Shown here piece after piece: positions 26,697 through 35,899 of a stretch of DNA of 48,691 nt. Where the stretch lies: assembly GCF_008974145.1 (NCBI RefSeq), contig NZ_BJKP01000028.1, positions 1 through 48,691 on the forward strand, written 5' to 3'. How positions within the stretch are numbered: position 1 is the first letter of the stretch; each line of letters begins with the position of its first letter. Position numbers and translations under genes: made by a program. The notes below the pieces were generated by a model that searched no databases, was not told the origin of the DNA, and saw only the letters and a program-made list of their open reading frames with translations. Origin of the DNA: Microcystis aeruginosa NIES-4325. GTDB lineage: Bacteria; Cyanobacteriota; Cyanobacteriia; Cyanobacteriales; Microcystaceae.

Positions 26697-27569
26697 CTAG
26701 ACATCTTTTAGCTCTTCAAACCTCGACAAGAGCCTATTAGGAACCAAGAAAATCATTTTAATATGACAGTTTGTCGGTTTTGTTTCAATCTTCATGAATT
26801 TTGGTCGCAAATTATCTCCCCCCTCATCCTTAGATTTGACGAAAGCAAAACAGGTAAATTCAATAGATTTAATAAATTCAAGAAGCTTATTTGTTGGATA
26901 AATTTCCGACAAGACCAAAGGTTGATCTCGAATTAGAAGATTTTTACCGCCTATTAGTATATCGAAGTCTGCTCCCTCAGCATCTGTTTTGATACAGGAA
27001 ACACTTAGTAATGGATAATCAGACATCAATTGGTCTAAAGTATTTACCTTGACTGTCACCTTGTTCTCTTGGGGACTATGCCTGACCAGGGAATTTAGTT
27101 CAGGCATTGAGTTCAAATTAAGATCCATAGTGCCAGGCTCAGAAAAAAGTGCTTCTTCTAGAACATGACAATTTTGAAACTGGGAAAGATTTCTCTTTAA
27201 GTGTTCAACCATTCTCGGATCGGGTTCAAAGGCATAAACCTGATTAGATAAAGGAGCAGCCAGTAAACTGTAATAACCAATATTAGCTCCAACATCAATA
27301 AAGTCTTTATTAATATCTAAGAAACGATGAAGGATAATTTCAGAGCCCCAATCTAACTTGCTTCCCTTAAGGAAAATTTCTGTTCCGAATCGACTATCGT
27401 AGGGCAGAATCATTTCTACATTATTAAATAGAACCATTTTCTGATTGAGCTTGGTTATTTTATAAAATGCTCGTACTACATAGCGGTATAGGAAATCCCA
27501 GCCACCAATCTCTCGAACCAATCCAAGAAAATAATTGAACTTATGCAAATAAGTAGTTTCTGTAAACAT
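26697..27569 (-). CDS. FkbM-family SAM-dependent methyltransferase
   Basis: 290 aa. The SAM-binding glycine motif is FIDVGANIGYYSLLAA (90-105), followed by the acidic ribose-binding AFEPDPRMVEHLKRNL and the FkbM hallmark CIKTDAEGADFDILIGG near residue 195. FkbM-type enzymes O-methylate sugars or polyketide/peptide products, often in glycan or secondary-metabolite clusters. No such cluster is visible here. It is next to an IS wreck, so it may be an accessory gene carried by rearrangement. The substrate cannot be named. The ATG at 27569 has no strong Shine-Dalgarno sequence. Confidence 0.85.
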   Translation of the reverse strand: MFTETTYLHKFNYFLGLVREIGGWDFLYRYVVRAFYKITKLNQKMVLFNNVEMILPYDSRFGTEIFLKGSKLDWGSEIILHRFLDINKDFIDVGANIGYYSLLAAPLSNQVYAFEPDPRMVEHLKRNLSQFQNCHVLEEALFSEPGTMDLNLNSMPELNSLVRHSPQENKVTVKVNTLDQLMSDYPLLSVSCIKTDAEGADFDILIGGKNLLIRDQPLVLSEIYPTNKLLEFIKSIEFTCFAFVKSKDEGGDNLRPKFMKIETKPTNCHIKMIFLVPNRLLSRFEELKDV

Positions 27570-27906
27570 ATACTCTCACTTCAAGTTAGCCATGGCGGCA
27601 TTTAAATATTAATCATACCCCTCCCCGCAGTCTAGCAGCCGCCTCCATCCTACTATCCCACCTGCATAGGTCTCACACCCCCTTAACTCAGGCGGTTTAA
27701 TCACCTCAATTGGGGCATAATTACCGCAGAGGGTAGTCTAGCGCCCTACCCAAGTGGGTTGTAGCACATTTAAGGTAAAGGGTAAATTAAGAATTGTTGC
27801 CATTGTACGGCCAAACGTCTAGAATGGTCATTAATTTTTGTGCATGGTCGGGTCTTCTAACCGAAGGCATTGACAAAAAACACATTGTATCTGTCCTAGA
27901 GGCACT
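27570..27906. other. Promoter region of the ACAD-ACP pair
   Basis: 337 bp between divergent genes, without a coding frame. 27738-27768 can fold into a hairpin (CTACCCA..AGT..GGGTTGTAG) of the kind seen at IS200/IS605 ends, but no transposase is attached. TTGACA at 27870-27875 is a possible -35 box; no matching -10 at 17 bp was found. GAGG at 27899 is the ribosome site for the next gene. Confidence 0.4.
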
Positions 27907-29706
27907 ATGAAAAAGCTTAAGCAATACTGGACTGCTGAAGCACTGGAAAAAGACTTAGGCGATCCTCTCAATCCCGATAACCCTCTATCCTACAAGCGGG
28001 TGATCGAAATTGATGAGAGCGAAGAATTTCCCCACGAGGAAATTCGCTGGTTATACGACTGGAAACTCCAACACTACTACATTCCCACGGATTGCGGCGG
28101 TGAATTTACCTCTTTTGAGGAATTTGTCGCTTTTGTGCGGGTACTTTCCCGACGGGATCAAACTATCGGCATCGCTTTTACTACCCTATTCTGGTCGTTT
28201 TTAAACTGGATGGCGGGAACCCCAGAACAGAAACAGAAGCTCGCCCGTTTTATCATGGATGACTATGGAGCGATGTGTCTGGGTTACTCGGAAAAGGAAC
28301 ACGGCAGCGATCTGATCAATGGTGATCTGACTGCGACGAAGGTAGAAGGAGGTTATATTCTCAATGGGGAGAAATGGCCGATTAACCGGGCGACTATCTC
28401 TGGAGTTTCCTTTATTTTGGCGAAAACCGATGCTAACGGCGGGCCGAAGTGTTTAACCCTATTTATGGTCGATAAACGGCAATTAGACCCCGAAAAATAC
28501 TATAATTTGCCGAAAATATACACCCATGGCGTGCGCGCCTCGGATATGAGTGGCATTGGTTTTAAGGATTGTTTCGTCCCCGATTCCATGCGTTTACGGG
28601 AGGAGGGAGACGGTTTAGAATTAGCCCTGAAAGGTTTCCAGATTACCCGAATGTTGTGCGCTGCTTTTTCCCACGGGGCAGCCGATACCGCTGTAAGAAC
28701 TACCCTCAGTTTTGCCGTTAATCGGGTAATTTATAACAAAACTGTGATGGATTTGCCCCAACCCCGGCGCACTCTCGTGGATGCTTTCCTTGACATCCTC
28801 ATTTGTGATTGCGAGACGATTCCGGCCGCGAGAGGTTTTCATATTATCCCCGAACAGTTTAGCGTCTGGGCTTCGGTGGTAAAATATTTTGTTACCGTCC
28901 GTCTGGAGGAGATGGTTAATAGTGTTTATGTGGTCTTGGGATCGCGTTTTTATATGCGAGAAGAACACGAATTCGGCATCTTCCAGAAGTTACTGCGGGA
29001 TAATTCGATTATCAGTATGTTTGACGGCAGTTCGATCGTCAATCTTCATGCTTTAATCCTACAATTGCGTCCTTTAACCAAATATCGGGCTAAACGCAAC
29101 TCGCGCACCATGTCGGCGTTAAAAAGCCGTTTAGAGGCGATTTTTAGCCTAGAAAAGTCGGTTCCTCCCTTTGAACCCAATAATTTACAATTATTTGGCC
29201 GGGGAATGGATGATTCGCTGCAAGGTTTAGAGATTGCCCTTGATATGCTGGAGGGATTGAAAGATTCTCAGGAGGTGGACCCGGAAGTATTAGAAAATCT
29301 ATTGATGTTGAGTAATTTAGTTTTAGAGGAACTAAATGCTCACGATGAACAGATTAGTCAATCGAAATTCGAGTATGGTCACGACCAATCACCCGAATTG
29401 TTCGAGATTGCCAAGAAATACTGTACTTTACACGCCGCTTCTGCTTGTTTACACACTTGGCTTTATAATCGTTCCATCTTGGGTGAATTTTTTGCCCGGG
29501 GGGAATGGTTGGTGTTGAGTTTACACCGATTACTGCGAACTCTCCGGCCGCTGCCTTACACTCTGTCTGAGGTATATGTAGAAAATGTTGCCCAAGAATT
29601 GCTGAAATTATATCGAGAAAATCAACATTTTTCGATCGCACCTTTTCAATTAGCCCCTTCACAAACTACCGAGGAAAAAACCCATGAACTCCAGCTCCAA
29701 TCTTAA
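27907..29706 (+). CDS. Acyl-CoA (or acyl-ACP) dehydrogenase-like flavoprotein
   Basis: 599 aa, an acyl-CoA dehydrogenase fold with a long C-terminal helical extension. Visible are the flavin-binding CLGYSEKEHGSDLINGDLTATKVEGGYILNGEKWPINRA (the 'TEPxxGSD' region), then GVRASDMSGIGFKDCFVP and GFQITRMLCAAFSHGAADTAVRTTLSFA. The usual catalytic-base motif YEGT is replaced by MFDGSS with Asp373. Such enzymes oxidise an acyl thioester at C2-C3. It overlaps the downstream ACP gene by 23 bp, which points to an ACP-bound acyl substrate. Cyanobacteria generally lack beta-oxidation, so a biosynthetic desaturation is more likely. No adenylating enzyme (FAAL) or PKS is adjacent. Confidence 0.88.
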   Translation: MKKLKQYWTAEALEKDLGDPLNPDNPLSYKRVIEIDESEEFPHEEIRWLYDWKLQHYYIPTDCGGEFTSFEEFVAFVRVLSRRDQTIGIAFTTLFWSFLNWMAGTPEQKQKLARFIMDDYGAMCLGYSEKEHGSDLINGDLTATKVEGGYILNGEKWPINRATISGVSFILAKTDANGGPKCLTLFMVDKRQLDPEKYYNLPKIYTHGVRASDMSGIGFKDCFVPDSMRLREEGDGLELALKGFQITRMLCAAFSHGAADTAVRTTLSFAVNRVIYNKTVMDLPQPRRTLVDAFLDILICDCETIPAARGFHIIPEQFSVWASVVKYFVTVRLEEMVNSVYVVLGSRFYMREEHEFGIFQKLLRDNSIISMFDGSSIVNLHALILQLRPLTKYRAKRNSRTMSALKSRLEAIFSLEKSVPPFEPNNLQLFGRGMDDSLQGLEIALDMLEGLKDSQEVDPEVLENLLMLSNLVLEELNAHDEQISQSKFEYGHDQSPELFEIAKKYCTLHAASACLHTWLYNRSILGEFFARGEWLVLSLHRLLRTLRPLPYTLSEVYVENVAQELLKLYRENQHFSIAPFQLAPSQTTEEKTHELQLQS

Positions 29707-30046
29707 TAATCTCGTACAAAATTGGTTAGTCAAACAGTTAGCCGATCAGTTGTCTTTAGATGCAAAAACGATTAATGTGACTGAACCTTTAACCCGTTAT
29801 GGTTTAGATTCGATCGATGCGGTAACGATGGTGGGTGATCTAGAAGATTGGGTTGGTCAAGAGTTACCTTCTACCCTTTTCTGGGATCATTCCACTATTG
29901 AAAAAGCGTCTCTTTTCCTAGTAGAAAACTACGATCTTTCTAATCTTTCTTGTGAGGAAACCCCCGCAGAAGTTGCCCCCGTCGCTGAAAAAGCCGAACC
30001 AGCCGTTAGTGGTGGCAAAGGTTGGAGTTTATTCGGTCGTCGTTAA
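29684..30046 (+). CDS. Acyl carrier protein (stand-alone carrier)
   Basis: 120 aa. Residues 1 to about 80 form a carrier domain with the phosphopantetheine site GLDSID, Ser43 being the attachment point, followed by MVGDLEDWVGQELPSTLFWDHSTIEKASLFL, typical of PKS/FAAL-associated carriers rather than of fatty-acid-synthase AcpP. A 35-residue tail rich in E, P, A and V ends in GWSLFGRR. The start codon lies 23 bp inside the dehydrogenase gene with GAGGAAAA upstream, implying translational coupling. It is followed by a strong terminator. A carrier for the substrate of the upstream flavoenzyme is the simplest reading. Confidence 0.92.
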   Translation: MNSSSNLNNLVQNWLVKQLADQLSLDAKTINVTEPLTRYGLDSIDAVTMVGDLEDWVGQELPSTLFWDHSTIEKASLFLVENYDLSNLSCEETPAEVAPVAEKAEPAVSGGKGWSLFGRR

Positions 30047-30117
30047 TTATCGGTTAAAGCTTTTCTCATAAAGATGAAGTATAATCTATGGGATAACTGC
30101 GGTAAATTGAAATATAC

Positions 30118-30147
30118 AAAAAAGGGCGATCAAGCGATCGCCCTTTT
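30118..30147. terminator. Bidirectional terminator between the ACP gene and ctaE
   Basis: AAAAGGGCGATC, loop AAGC and GATCGCCCTTTT give an 8-bp GC-rich core (30124-30131 with 30136-30143) extended by A/T pairs to 12 bp, with runs of T on both strands. It lies between converging transcription units and contains a HIP1 octamer (GCGATCGC). Confidence 0.85.
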
Positions 30148-30167
30148 CTCCTACTAAATAACAAAAA

Positions 30168-30791
30168 TTATCTCAAGAGATACACCAGTAAAAACAGGAT
30201 AATCCAGACCACATCGACGAAATGCCAGTATAATTCTGCTGCTTCCACACCAAAATGAGATTGACTAGAATAGTGGTCTTTTTGACGAGAACGCCAGAGG
30301 ACAGATAGAATTAGCACTAAACCAAAAGTAACGTGGAGACCGTGGAATCCGGTTAAGGCATAAAAAGCGCTGGTGAAAACATTAGTTGTCAGACCGAATT
30401 CAGCGTGATAATATTCGTATCCTTGACCACAAAGGAAGATAATTCCCATCAGGGCAGTAATGCCAAACCACAATTGTAAACCAGCATTATTGTTTTGTTT
30501 AATCGCCTTTTGTCCTATGTGCATAACAAAACTACTGGACACCAGAATAATCGTGTTAATTGTCGGTAGAGTTAACTCTAATTCTGGCGTGCCGGCGGGG
30601 GGCCAAACGGGTAACATGGTACGATAGAACAAGAAAGCGGCAAATAAGCCTAAAAAGATGGAACTTTCCGCCACTAGAAACAAAACCACACCGAATAAGC
30701 GATGATCTGGGTGGCCATGATGTCCGTGTTCCACCGTTTCCTGATGATAATTGACAGAGAGTTGAGAATCTTCGAGCGTTGAACCTTGCAT
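30168..30791 (-). CDS. ctaE: Cytochrome c oxidase subunit III
   Basis: Third core subunit of the aa3-type terminal oxidase, a membrane protein that helps supply protons and stabilise subunit I. 207 aa, the short form common in cyanobacteria. Five hydrophobic helices are seen, with the conserved FLVAESSIFLGLFAAFLFYR early and the C-terminal HFGVEAAELYWHFVDVVWIILFLLVYLL, in which the E..YWHFVD motif is a family hallmark. It is last in ctaC-ctaD-ctaE on the minus strand, 148 bp after ctaD. In cyanobacteria the complex lies in thylakoid and/or cytoplasmic membrane and takes electrons from cytochrome c6 or plastocyanin. Confidence 0.96.
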   Translation of the reverse strand: MQGSTLEDSQLSVNYHQETVEHGHHGHPDHRLFGVVLFLVAESSIFLGLFAAFLFYRTMLPVWPPAGTPELELTLPTINTIILVSSSFVMHIGQKAIKQNNNAGLQLWFGITALMGIIFLCGQGYEYYHAEFGLTTNVFTSAFYALTGFHGLHVTFGLVLILSVLWRSRQKDHYSSQSHFGVEAAELYWHFVDVVWIILFLLVYLLR

Positions 30792-30939
30792 AATTGAATA
30801 TCCTTAGTTTACACGGGAGACGGGGAGTGAGGAGATGGGGGGATAGGGATTTAGGGGGATAGGGTGATAGGGAAATTTCAGCTAAATTCCTCACTACCCC
30901 ACTACCCCAACACCTAACCCCAGGGCTAATCCTCCCTAA
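30792..30939. repeat. Short repeats between ctaD and ctaE
   Basis: 30837-30875 holds GGGGGATAGGGATTTAGGGGGATAGGGTGATAGGG and 30893-30908 CCACTACCCCACTACCCC. These are the same repeat families as at 9.1 and 10.6 kb. They interrupt an operon, so read-through must tolerate them. Confidence 0.7.
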
Positions 30940-32616
30940 TTATTGGGATTCAGCGCCCACTTCAGCGAGGAGATCTTGTACTGATTCCGCTGCTTCTGAT
31001 TCTTCCATATCAATACCGTAATCGTAGGGGCCGGACCAAAGAATCGGCATTTCCTCGAAATTCTCGATAATTGGGGGAGAGGAGGTTTGCCATTCTAGGG
31101 TTAAAGCGCGCCAAGGATTACGGCCGGCGGGTTGACCTTTAAAGGCACTCCAGACCATATTAATAGCGAAGGGAATACTCGATATACCGAGAATATAAGC
31201 CCCTGCGGTACTAAGAACATTTAAATCCTGAAACTGCACATCATACAGGGCAATACGACGGTTCATACCCAATAATCCCAATTCGTGCATCGGCATGAAA
31301 GTTAAATTCAAACCGATAAAAGTGAGAACAAAGTGGATACGACCGAGAGTTTCGTTATACATCCGTCCGGTCATTTTCGGGAACCAATGGTAAACGGCAG
31401 AAAATAGGGCCATTGCCGTACCACCAAATAGTACATAATGGAAGTGACCGACGACAAAATAGGTATCGTGGACATGAATATCGAAGGGAACGGAAGCCAA
31501 CATAATCCCAGTCAAACCACCGATGAGGAAAGAAGACAGGAAACCGATCCCAAATAATAAAGACGTATTGAGACTCAGTTTACCCCCCCAAAGAGTGGCA
31601 CACCAACTAAAGATTTTAATGCCCGTGGGAACGGCGATTAACATAGTTGCCGCCATGAAAAACATCCGTAACCAGCCGGGGGTGCCGCTGGTGAACATAT
31701 GGTGGGCCCAAACGATTAAACCCAAGAAACAGATGGTGAGACTAGAATAGGCGATCGCTCGATAACCAAAAATCGGTTTGCGGGCGTGAACCGGTAATAT
31801 CTCCGAGATCGTGCCGAAAAAGGGCAAAATCATGATATAAACGGCAGGATGGGAGTAAAACCAGAACATATGCTGATAAACCACCGGATCGCCGCCGCCG
31901 GCAGGGTTAAAAAAGCTCGTGCCAGCGATTAAATCAAAGGACAAGAGAACGAGAGCAGAAGCGAGAACGGGGGTGGAAAGCAGTACCAGAGTCGAGGTGG
32001 CCAGCATTGCCCAACAAAATAGCGGCATACTGTACAAATCCATCTCAGGAATCCGCATTTTCAGGATCGTGGTGATGAAATTAATCGAGCCTAAAATCGA
32101 AGAAGTCCCGATCAATAAAAGGCTCAAAATCCACAATTCTTCGCCCCATTTGCCGCTAATTAAGCTCAAAGGTGGATAGGAAGTCCAACCGGACTGGGGT
32201 GCGCCGACAAAGAAACTGGATAATAATAGCAGCCCGCCGGGGGGATTAAGCCAGAAAGCCACAGCGTTAAGACGAGGAAAAGCCATATCTTCGGCCCCAA
32301 TCATCAGGGGAATCAGATAATTGGCAAAACCCGCCCCAACCGGAACGATCCAAAGAAAGATCATGATCGTTCCGTGCATGGTCATGAATTGGTTATATAG
32401 TTCTGGGGAGACGAAATCGGGGTCGGGAGTGGCTAATTCTGTCCGCAGCACTTCCGCGAAAGCACCGCCAATAAAGAAGAAAAGAAAGGCAGTCACCAGA
32501 TATTGAATACCGATGACTTTATGATCGGTGCAGAAAGTAAAGTAATCGGTCCACTTGCGGTGATGGATCACCTCGGGAACGGTTGCTGGGGTGGTTATTT
32601 CCGTTGATGCTGTCAT
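30940..32616 (-). CDS. ctaD: Cytochrome c oxidase subunit I
   Basis: Catalytic subunit with haem a, haem a3 and CuB. 558 aa with twelve membrane helices. The low-spin haem ligand is in the helix II motif MTMHGTIMIFLW, the CuB ligand and cross-linked His-Tyr pair lie in WFYSHPAVYIMILPFFG, the two further CuB His in WAHHMFTSG, and the haem ligands in HDTYFVVGHFHYVLFGG. All proton-pump and haem-binding landmarks look intact, so this is a functional aa3-type oxidase rather than a cbb3 or bd enzyme. It follows ctaC by 38 bp on the minus strand. Confidence 0.98.
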   Translation of the reverse strand: MTASTEITTPATVPEVIHHRKWTDYFTFCTDHKVIGIQYLVTAFLFFFIGGAFAEVLRTELATPDPDFVSPELYNQFMTMHGTIMIFLWIVPVGAGFANYLIPLMIGAEDMAFPRLNAVAFWLNPPGGLLLLSSFFVGAPQSGWTSYPPLSLISGKWGEELWILSLLLIGTSSILGSINFITTILKMRIPEMDLYSMPLFCWAMLATSTLVLLSTPVLASALVLLSFDLIAGTSFFNPAGGGDPVVYQHMFWFYSHPAVYIMILPFFGTISEILPVHARKPIFGYRAIAYSSLTICFLGLIVWAHHMFTSGTPGWLRMFFMAATMLIAVPTGIKIFSWCATLWGGKLSLNTSLLFGIGFLSSFLIGGLTGIMLASVPFDIHVHDTYFVVGHFHYVLFGGTAMALFSAVYHWFPKMTGRMYNETLGRIHFVLTFIGLNLTFMPMHELGLLGMNRRIALYDVQFQDLNVLSTAGAYILGISSIPFAINMVWSAFKGQPAGRNPWRALTLEWQTSSPPIIENFEEMPILWSGPYDYGIDMEESEAAESVQDLLAEVGAESQ

Positions 32617-32654
32617 AATACCAAGATTTTAGATGACAAGAAAAATTACATTTG

Positions 32655-33611
32655 CTACTGATGGGCAACTTGGGCGAGGATTTCAGCGTCGATGCCCATT
32701 TCTTCGGTGTAGGGGGTCAAATATTGACTATCAGAGCGATCTTTAGTGGTCATGGCTACAGTTCGATCGCTGTCAACTTCGGCGATCGTGTTGTCCTGCA
32801 CCCATTGGTCGTAATCGGCTTGGGAGTGAACCACAAAGCTAGATTTCATACCGCCGTGATAGGCCCCGCAAAGTTCCGCACAAATGATCGGATATTGACC
32901 AATTTGGTTGGATGTGAACGATAACACCGTTTCCTGTCCGGGGATAACATCCTGTTTTAGACGCAATTGGGGAACCCAGAAAGCATGGATCACATCTCCC
33001 GCTTCCATATTCAGTTGCACGGGGCGATTGACGGGGGCGTGGAGTTCCCCAGAAACAATGCCAGTTTCGGGATAGGTGAAGATCCAAGCGTATTGAATAC
33101 CTTTAACATTGACCACTAGGGGGGGAACTCCTTCACCATCGTAGGAATTGCCGATACCTAGGGCTACTCTGCGATCGCCGCCTAGGGCCATCATCGTGCC
33201 GTGGTGATGACCGTGGTGGGCGATTTCTCCTTTGCCACCCTTGGAAATCAAGGGATCGAGACCGCCAATATTGTTATAAATCTCGAAGCTATAGACGGCA
33301 AGGATAAAAACGATTACCGTCGGGATGGCTGTCCAGAAGATTTCTAGGGGGACATTGCCCTCCACTGCTGGCCCGTCGGTTTGATCCCCCGGTTTGCGGC
33401 GAAAGCGAATCACTATATAGACAATCACGCCTTCAACTATTAAAAATAGTCCCGTGGCGATGGTCATCATCAGATTAAAGATATTATCTATCTCCTGAGC
33501 ATCTTCGGAAGCGGCCACAGGCATTAAGCCATGATTTTGGCCATACCAGAGACTAATTAAGGTTAAGGTGATCCCGAGTACGAGCGTCAGGATACTGCTG
33601 GGAATTTTCAC
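32655..33611 (-). CDS. ctaC: Cytochrome c oxidase subunit II
   Basis: Takes electrons from soluble cytochrome c or plastocyanin through the dinuclear CuA centre. 318 aa. An N-terminal hydrophobic segment (MKIPSSILTLVLGITLTLISLW) serves as a signal or anchor, followed by two membrane helices around residues 45-70 and 90-115. The periplasmic/lumenal cupredoxin domain carries the CuA site CAELCGAYHGGM and the upstream His in DVIHAFWVPQLRLKQDVIPG. An insert with HHGHHHGTM (about 140) is unusual and may bind metal loosely. First gene of ctaCDE. Confidence 0.96.
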   Translation of the reverse strand: MKIPSSILTLVLGITLTLISLWYGQNHGLMPVAASEDAQEIDNIFNLMMTIATGLFLIVEGVIVYIVIRFRRKPGDQTDGPAVEGNVPLEIFWTAIPTVIVFILAVYSFEIYNNIGGLDPLISKGGKGEIAHHGHHHGTMMALGGDRRVALGIGNSYDGEGVPPLVVNVKGIQYAWIFTYPETGIVSGELHAPVNRPVQLNMEAGDVIHAFWVPQLRLKQDVIPGQETVLSFTSNQIGQYPIICAELCGAYHGGMKSSFVVHSQADYDQWVQDNTIAEVDSDRTVAMTTKDRSDSQYLTPYTEEMGIDAEILAQVAHQ

Positions 33612-33895
33612 GGTCTTTTCAATATTTTTAATAGTGGCTACTTATTCAAGGCTAAAACATGATTCCCCTATAGATGGGAAATTTAACCAGCATCTTCTGA
33701 GAATTTCATCTTTTCTTTGGGATCGTTTTCAGGGAAAGTATTTTAAATAACTAATTTTTATATCTTATTCTGAGTTTATGTAAACAAATGTAACGGAAAT
33801 GGACAGAAATCTAAAGAATATCTAAAAGGTTTTACCTGTCGTAAAAAAACTCATTCACAGTGATAACTAACTGGCAAACAAAGCCATGATCTTTG
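33612..33895. promoter_or_regulatory. Divergent promoter region, ctaCDE versus ctaA
   Basis: 284 bp between the oxidase operon (minus) and the haem A genes (plus), without a coding frame. It is AT-rich, and the promoters for both sets must be here. No convincing -35/-10 pair or regulator box was found by eye. The divergent layout would allow joint control of oxidase and cofactor synthesis. Confidence 0.5.
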
Positions 33896-34837
33896 ATGAC
33901 AGACTCCTTGAGAACAGGCAAACCGATGACCGAATCTGTTTTTAACCCGACACCCCTAAGAGAAACCGGCAATATTCAGGTGTGGATGCGCCGCTTAGTC
34001 TGGAAAATTGTGATCGCAACTTTCGCCCTCATGGTGGTGGGCGCTGCCACCAGAGTTATGAACGCCGGTTTAGCTTGTCCCGATTGGCCTCTCTGTTACG
34101 GTCAATGGATTCCCAGTCAGCAGATGAATCTACAGGTATTTCTGGAGTGGTTTCACCGTCTCGATGCCTCTTTGATCGGGTTTAGTACGATCGCTCTCGT
34201 CGGTCTGTCTTGGTGGTATCGTCGCCATCTTCCTACTTGGCTGTTCCCCTCTGCGATCGCTGCCTTGGCTTTAATTCTCCTGCAAGGAGTACTGGGAGGA
34301 TTAACCGTCACCCAATTACTGCGATTTGACATCGTAACCGCCCATTTAGCCACAGCTTTGCTCTTTTTTGCCACCCTAATCGTCATTGCTATCGGTCTGA
34401 CTCCCTACCGTGGCACAGGTACAGTCGGGAAACTAACCGGGATGGGAATGGTCGCCACTGGTCTAGTTTATCTGCAATGTCTTCTCGGCGGTCTTGTCGG
34501 TTCCCGTTGGGCTGCCCATCAGTGTTTAACGGTTTCGCAACTCTGCACGGTGATGAATAGCCACATTATCGGGGTTTTTCCCGCCACTATCTCGGTTTTC
34601 ACCCTAGTTTTCTTCGCTTGGCGAGCTGCCGCTATCCATCCTCTCCTCAAAAAACTAGCTTTTAGCGCCGGCGGATTAGTCGCCCTACAGGTGTTTTTAG
34701 GCGTTGCCACCCTGAAACTGCATCTCCAGGTGGAACCCTTAACTATTACCCACCACAGCATCGGTGCGCTATTGGTGGGAACCCTCGTCGCTTTTACCAC
34801 TTTCGCCCTTCGCGATCGTTCTTTCGCTCCTAAGTAA
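33896..34837 (+). CDS. ctaA: Heme A synthase (COX15/CtaA family)
   Basis: Oxidises the C8 methyl of heme O to a formyl group to make heme A for the oxidase next door. About 313 aa with eight membrane helices. The family motifs are visible: GAATRVMNAGLACPDWPLCYGQ with the Cys pair on the outer face, the His ligand in FLEWFHRLDASLIG, the second-half His motif near ITAHLATALL (TAHLATALLFF), and the last His in LTITHHSIGALLVG. ATG 33896 is used; a TTG just before it and the ATG at 33926 (MTESVF) are alternatives, as no ribosome site clearly decides. It precedes ctaB by 111 bp. Confidence 0.93.
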   Translation: MTDSLRTGKPMTESVFNPTPLRETGNIQVWMRRLVWKIVIATFALMVVGAATRVMNAGLACPDWPLCYGQWIPSQQMNLQVFLEWFHRLDASLIGFSTIALVGLSWWYRRHLPTWLFPSAIAALALILLQGVLGGLTVTQLLRFDIVTAHLATALLFFATLIVIAIGLTPYRGTGTVGKLTGMGMVATGLVYLQCLLGGLVGSRWAAHQCLTVSQLCTVMNSHIIGVFPATISVFTLVFFAWRAAAIHPLLKKLAFSAGGLVALQVFLGVATLKLHLQVEPLTITHHSIGALLVGTLVAFTTFALRDRSFAPK

Positions 34838-34948
34838 CTAGACACAATTAATTGCACATATCTAACCACCTATTGCCTATTGCCCATCCTAACCAAGAAG
34901 TTAATTTTGTCCCATTACTTATAAGCCATCTCTAAGGATTTAATCACG

Positions 34949-35899
34949 ATGACTGGAACTCAAGCCCTTCGCCACCACGATAATTTTTTACAAGTCGCTA
35001 AAAGTTATTATCAACTCACTAAACCCCGAATTATTCCTCTACTGCTGATTACCACGGCCGCTTCTATGGAAATCGCCTCTAAAGGTCAGGTTTCCCCTCT
35101 CTTACTCTTTCTTACCCTCCTCGGTGGCACTCTCGCCGCCGCCGCCGCTCAAACTTTAAACTGCATCTATGATCGCGACATCGATCACACCATGCTTCGC
35201 ACCCGCGCCCGTCCTATTCCCTCCGGTCGCGTGCAACCCCTCCACGCCCTCATTTTTGCCCTCGTTTTAGCCTCCCTTTCCCTAGCACTTTTTGTCTTTT
35301 TTGTCAATACTTTGAGCGGATTTTTAGCAATGACCGGCATCGCATTTTATATGCTGATTTATACCCATCTGCTCAAGCGTCATAGTATCCAAAATATTGT
35401 TATCGGTGGCGCAGCCGGCTCGATTCCTCCCCTCGTCGGTTGGGCGGCAGTAACGGGTGATCTCGGTTGGATTCCCTGGATTTTATTCGCCATTATTTTC
35501 CTCTGGACTCCTCCTCATTTTTGGGCTTTGGCTTTAATGATCAAGGATGATTATGCGGAAGTGGATATCCCGATGATGCCCGTAGTTAAAGGGGAAGAAG
35601 CCACTAGCGATCAGATTTGGCTCTATACTTTAATCGTCGTTCCTTTCACTTTCCTCCTGATTTATCCCTTGGCTGCCTGTGGTGTGGTTTATGGTGTAGC
35701 GGCTTTATTTTTAGGGTTTGTTTTCCTGAAAAAAGCTTGGCAATTAAAACAGAATCCTTTTGATCGGGACATGGCTCGATCGCTGTTTAAATATTCCATT
35801 CTTTACATGATGTTATTATGTACAGCTATGGTGATCGATAGTTTACCCATGACCTCTCGTATCCTCGCTACAATTGCCAGTTTATTCCCCTGTAGTTAA
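34949..35899 (+). CDS. ctaB: Heme O synthase (protoheme IX farnesyltransferase)
   Basis: UbiA-type prenyltransferase that attaches farnesyl to protoheme to give heme O, the substrate of CtaA. 316 aa, about nine helices. The two Asp-rich prenyl-diphosphate motifs are present: [21 protein letters not shown] near residue 72 (N-x3-D-x2-D) and the second near [18 protein letters not shown]. The start [13 protein letters not shown] has GGATTT upstream. Together with ctaA and the divergent ctaCDE, this makes a complete module for building an aa3-type oxidase. Confidence 0.96.
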   Translation: MTGTQALRHHDNFLQVAKSYYQLTKPRIIPLLLITTAASMEIASKGQVSPLLLFLTLLGGTLAAAAAQTLNCIYDRDIDHTMLRTRARPIPSGRVQPLHALIFALVLASLSLALFVFFVNTLSGFLAMTGIAFYMLIYTHLLKRHSIQNIVIGGAAGSIPPLVGWAAVTGDLGWIPWILFAIIFLWTPPHFWALALMIKDDYAEVDIPMMPVVKGEEATSDQIWLYTLIVVPFTFLLIYPLAACGVVYGVAALFLGFVFLKKAWQLKQNPFDRDMARSLFKYSILYMMLLCTAMVIDSLPMTSRILATIASLFPCS

